This document shows, one piece after another, positions 60,601-64,000 of a stretch of 64,000 bases of DNA. A program made the position numbers and the translations under genes. The notes under the pieces were generated by a model. The model was not told the DNA's origin. It saw only the letters and a program-made list of their open reading frames with translations, and did not search any database. Each line of letters begins with the position of its first letter. The stretch's first letter is position 1. Source of the DNA: Rotaria macrura (taxonomy: Eukaryota; Rotifera; Eurotatoria; Philodinida; Philodinidae); the NCBI GenBank assembly GCA_900239685.1, contig OENT01000039.1, forward strand, positions 1-64,000, written 5' to 3'.

Positions 60601-63014
60601 TGAATTTTAGATTTCTACTACAGTTTTTTTCCGAGAAATTCATGTCATTTTTTAAAAATTGGCTCTCACCCTTCACTCTCACATAGTCTCTTATCTAACT
60701 GAAAAATTTTCCAACAGATATGTTAACTTGTCGTTCTAACGGAATCAATTTATTATCATTTGGTATGCTTCAAAACAAGCAATATTATGACATATTCCGT
60801 AATTAAGACGCATAGAAGGAATGATACCAATATATTCAGTCTTGCATAATTGATATGACTTTTTAATTGGCGCCGTATCTTCTCCAGAAAATTCCGTCAT
60901 TTTCTACCCAAAAACATAGGCTGTTGCAAGCGAAATCTAAAAATCTGTTTTGGTTTTTCCAGGTTTCGTTTTCCTGATAGGGCAAACAAGAATTCTTGGT
61001 GGATTCTCATTCGACTCATTTTTTCTTTTGGTTGAAAACAACATGTTAAGATGCAATGTGTACCAAGCCATTTTAACATTAAGTTTTGCTTTTAGTTTCT
61101 ATGCCAGTGCATATATAATTAGAGCGTCGGCTTACGAGAGTTGTTTTTTCATTTAATTGAACATTTGGTCTTTTTTCTCCAATTATAAAATAAGAGTTAA
61201 GAAACTGACTCTAATAGACACTGTACCGTGGCATCCACTTTCAAATAAAAAATACATCTACAGGGAATGAACCCGAACAGAGATAGTTGCTTTTCCAAGT
61301 ATGGAATGTTTGATTTTTGCTCCGTAAATATCTCAGTCAAATTTCATGGGACCAATTTGATAGTTTTACCATGACCTTAAGAACATAGCCCATACATATG
61401 CTGCAAGTTTTACGTGATTTAGACGCACCGAAGTGGTGGTCGATTTTTGAGGAGGAGAAGGAGAAGGAGAAATTAAGAACGTTATTCTTGTAAATGTTTA
61501 GTTCCATTCATTATACGTATGCAACTAATCTAAATTTAGCGGTTAGAAACTAGAGAGAATTTTTAAAAATTCTAGAAAATTGATCAGAAAAATAGAAATT
61601 ACTGACCACTACTATTCTCATCTTATTCCTAAAAGAATTGTCATGACTTCCTTCTACAAGGATTTTTAAATATATCTTTCGAGTAATATTCGCCTTGTAA
61701 AGGAATAAAATTCCACCTAAAATTTTACCTACGAGTCAGTCAGATGGATCCCCTTATGATCTCTTGAAATTTTCAGCAAAATCGATGCTTTCTTATGAAG
61801 ATATTGAGTACGAAAAGAGAACAAACGCATCTCGACAGATCAATTTCTTTGTTTCGAAGTGACATATCTCAAGAAGGGAATATCAGTCTTGTTTTCAAAT
61901 TTTAGGGCATTTAAAGAACAATCGAGCCTTCTCGTACCGATAATTTTTGACATCCCTTTTTATGACTCGTCTCTTAATCAATTGAAAGAAACGCATTTTT
62001 CGGACGTCATATCGTGCTTGTAAATCACATCGAAATGTCAAAGCTGACTTCCCAAGATACCTCGATGTAATGCCCATCAGTAACAATCACAACATCAAAA
62101 TTGAATCTTGTACTAAAGGAAGATAAGAATTGACAAAACAAAAGTCGACATAAAACTTTTCAATATCAAAGATTTAACTTTTTCTGTTAGAGCCGAACTA
62201 AAAATTTTCTCTCTTATAATCTACTGTCTATCATAGTACTTTCGTCTGAAAAACTATTCATATCTGAATATCCACAGTTTCGCTGCATGATTAATAAAAT
62301 TTTCGCAATATTGTTCCCAACTCATAATCCACTTTTTTAAATGTTAATAGATGAAATGAAGCTCGTGAATAATAATAAGTTCCGTTAGCATAATAACTCA
62401 ATCTCTAGATTAAAAATGCTTCAATTCAATGACACGAGTGGTCCATGACTGGATATAGGTCGATTAGCATGCGGATCGTTTTCCTTAGTTCTACCAGACC
62501 CATGTACATCTTAGATTCACAATATCACTAGGAACAAATCCTGTCGAACATAATTTGTCTTTTCATATAATTTTTTCATATCCATTGCTAATGAGTTCAT
62601 AATTTAACCAAAACATTCCCTCCTCCTTATATTGATATCTATAGTCTCAACCTATGTCGTGTCATGTGGCGCCACCACCAAGTATATCATTTCATCTTGA
62701 ATACTTTTTCTATTGAATATCTTCATCTTGAAATAAAATATAAAATGTTTGGAAGTTTTATCCAACATTTGATGTATATATTTCGATCAACTTTCAATGT
62801 TACTATGGTTATCAGCATTTGAAAAAGTATGGTAACAACAATGAACTTTCAGAAGAAGAGGAAAAGAGTAAAGAACGGACAAAAAAAATGAAAACATTAA
62901 AGCACATGAAAATCACTTAGTCGACTAATACTTAACATATTTTTCTTACAACTATTCAGTCTTTATTGATCATGATGTAGAATCTTCTCGTTTCTACTAG
63001 TACTTCAAAGTTCG
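57656..63014. other. gene-poor interval
   Basis: 5.3 kb without a defensible gene. Open frames at 58091-58327 (-), 60950-61156 (+) and 61895-62086 (-) show no family resemblance. A 10-bp perfect inverted repeat (TGCGAACAAT at 59015-59024, ATTGTTCGCA at 59040-59049) follows a CATG run, and a GGAGAA run lies at 61450-61472. The stretch before 63015 should hold the CEP97 promoter. Confidence 0.35.
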
Positions 63015-63686
63015 ATGCAGATCGCACAACATCGTCCAGTGCCTACACGGCAAGAACAAACATCATTTAATTGGCAAAGTGAACTAACACATTCAAGAAC
63101 GACAACAACAGCGACAATGTCAGATCGAGTCCATCAACCTTTAGCTTTTTCCATAGAAGAGCGTCTATCACAACAACATTTAACAACACTTGATCTGTGT
63201 TCAAAACATATAAAAAAGATAGATAAACTACCAAATAATATCAGTTTCAATGTCGTTCTACTTGATAATAATGATATAACTAAAGTTGAACATCTTGATG
63301 TTCTTACACAACTCATAGAAGTAAGATTTTCGACATCAATTTGCTCTATTGGCACGATTTCTTACTTTTAGTTATCAATATCTCACAATCGATTAATTGA
63401 TATTCGTTTAATAAGTCGTTTAAAAACACTACAAAAATTAAATCTATCAAATAATTCTCTTGATTCACTCGATTGTAGAATAAATAATCATCTTATGTCT
63501 TCGATGTTAAAATTTTCATTTTTCTTAGGTCTCAGAACATTACAAAATCTTGTCATGCTTAATATTTCTGGGAACAACATACAAAACATTAGTGCATTGA
63601 ATGCATGTCATTCATTGCAATCATTGGATGCAAGTGATAATTCCATACGACATGTTGAAGATCTTTCACATTTAACATCACTTAAG
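63015..63686 (+). CDS. CEP97: CEP97-like centrosomal leucine-rich-repeat protein (5' part)
   Basis: Exons 63015-63320, 63372-63474 and 63529-63686 join in phase and give about 189 codons; the gene runs off the right edge after a GTAAAA donor. From residue ~55 there are regular SDS22-like leucine-rich repeats: LTTLDLCSKHIKKIDKL, FNVVLLDNNDITKVEHLDVL, LIELSISHNRLIDI, LQKLNLSNNSLDSLDCLRTL, LVMLNISGNNIQNISALNAC, LQSLDASDNSIRHVEDLSHL. The sequence around LSISHNRL, LNISGNNI and LDASDNSI tracks human CEP97 well. CEP97 with CP110 caps centrioles and blocks premature cilium growth; its IQ motif would lie beyond the window. The start could instead be MSDRVHQ at 63117. Confidence 0.72.
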
Positions 63687-64000
63687 GTAAAACGAAAATT
63701 CTTACGAAACCATTCTCAAAAAATATTTTTCAAGTCCTTAACTCAATCTTTAGTGGATTTTCTGTAACTATCGAACTGCTATTATTTTTGAATATAGATC
63801 GATCTTTACCAAGCTAGTAGTTGATCAGTAATAGTGCCTTGAAAAGATTAAATACATCTCTTTAACCTAAAGTACTAATGATTTATCTATTGAAAAAATT
63901 GACATTTTTCTGTGACGTATCGTTTAAATTTTTAAGTTTCTCTGAATTAACATAAATGTATGAAGATTTGTAAATTACTCTATAATGTGTGATTCTTACC
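63687..64000 (+). other. intron of the CEP97-like gene
   Basis: Starts with GTAAAACG after an in-phase exon end. No further LRR exon is visible before the edge, so this intron exceeds 300 bases. Confidence 0.45.

Noticed and set aside
1-64000. CRISPR array, prokaryotic operon, prophage or viral genes
   Set aside because: No spaced repeat array and no such genes; intron-split metazoan genes throughout.
1-64000. tRNA, rRNA or spliced-leader RNA genes
   Set aside because: No intact cloverleaf, no rRNA-like block and no recognisable spliced-leader sequence were found by eye; only a short tRNA-like fragment at 26850-26900.

Overview
The window is nuclear DNA of an animal. It is clearly AT-rich, genes are split by many GT-AG introns (most about 45-80 bp, some 0.6-1.9 kb), and the recognisable families are typical of metazoans. 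AT-richness, short introns, Q/N-rich proteins, a tandem pair of VWA genes and eroded gene relics fit a bdelloid rotifer or close relative; that placement is inference, since no species-specific marker was found.

Layout. 427-5589 (+): RSF1-like chromatin-remodelling subunit. 5.6-12 kb: gene-poor, with one eroded membrane-protein relic and a duplicated ~70-87 bp motif. 12028-14521 and 15393-16696 (-): two tandem paralogous VWA-domain proteins, each with an N-terminal PPxY motif and a polybasic C-terminus ending in a CaaX box. 16.7-19.7 kb: a 320-bp foldback element and the probable Pumilio 3' UTR. 19750-27245 (-): Pumilio, 13 exons. 29915-34507 (-): AIFM3-like Rieske/FAD oxidoreductase. 34.5-40.6 kb: gene-poor, with a second relic. 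40646-44479 (+): CPEB1-like translational regulator, whose last intron carries a 437-bp inverted-repeat element with a 9-bp target duplication. 46136-49211 (-): PUSL1-like pseudouridine synthase and RNase P/MRP subunit POP4. 49423-52739 (-): WASH complex subunit WASHC3 and a small, apparently frameshifted coiled-coil gene. 53167-57480 (-): importin alpha and a WBP4-like spliceosomal protein. 57.5-63 kb: gene-poor. 63015 to the right edge (+): 5' part of a CEP97-like centrosomal LRR gene.

The genes do not form an operon or one pathway. One link stands out. The Pumilio protein keeps the residues that read UGUANAUA, and such sites lie in the predicted 3' UTRs of both CPEB (two) and Pumilio itself (one), suggesting post-transcriptional cross- and auto-regulation.

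The most novel candidate system is the pair of PPxY-VWA-CaaX proteins. One ends CSAS (farnesyl type) and the other CIIL (geranylgeranyl type). Exon joins were deduced by eye from splice signals, reading phase and family similarity; all the main models sum to whole codons.
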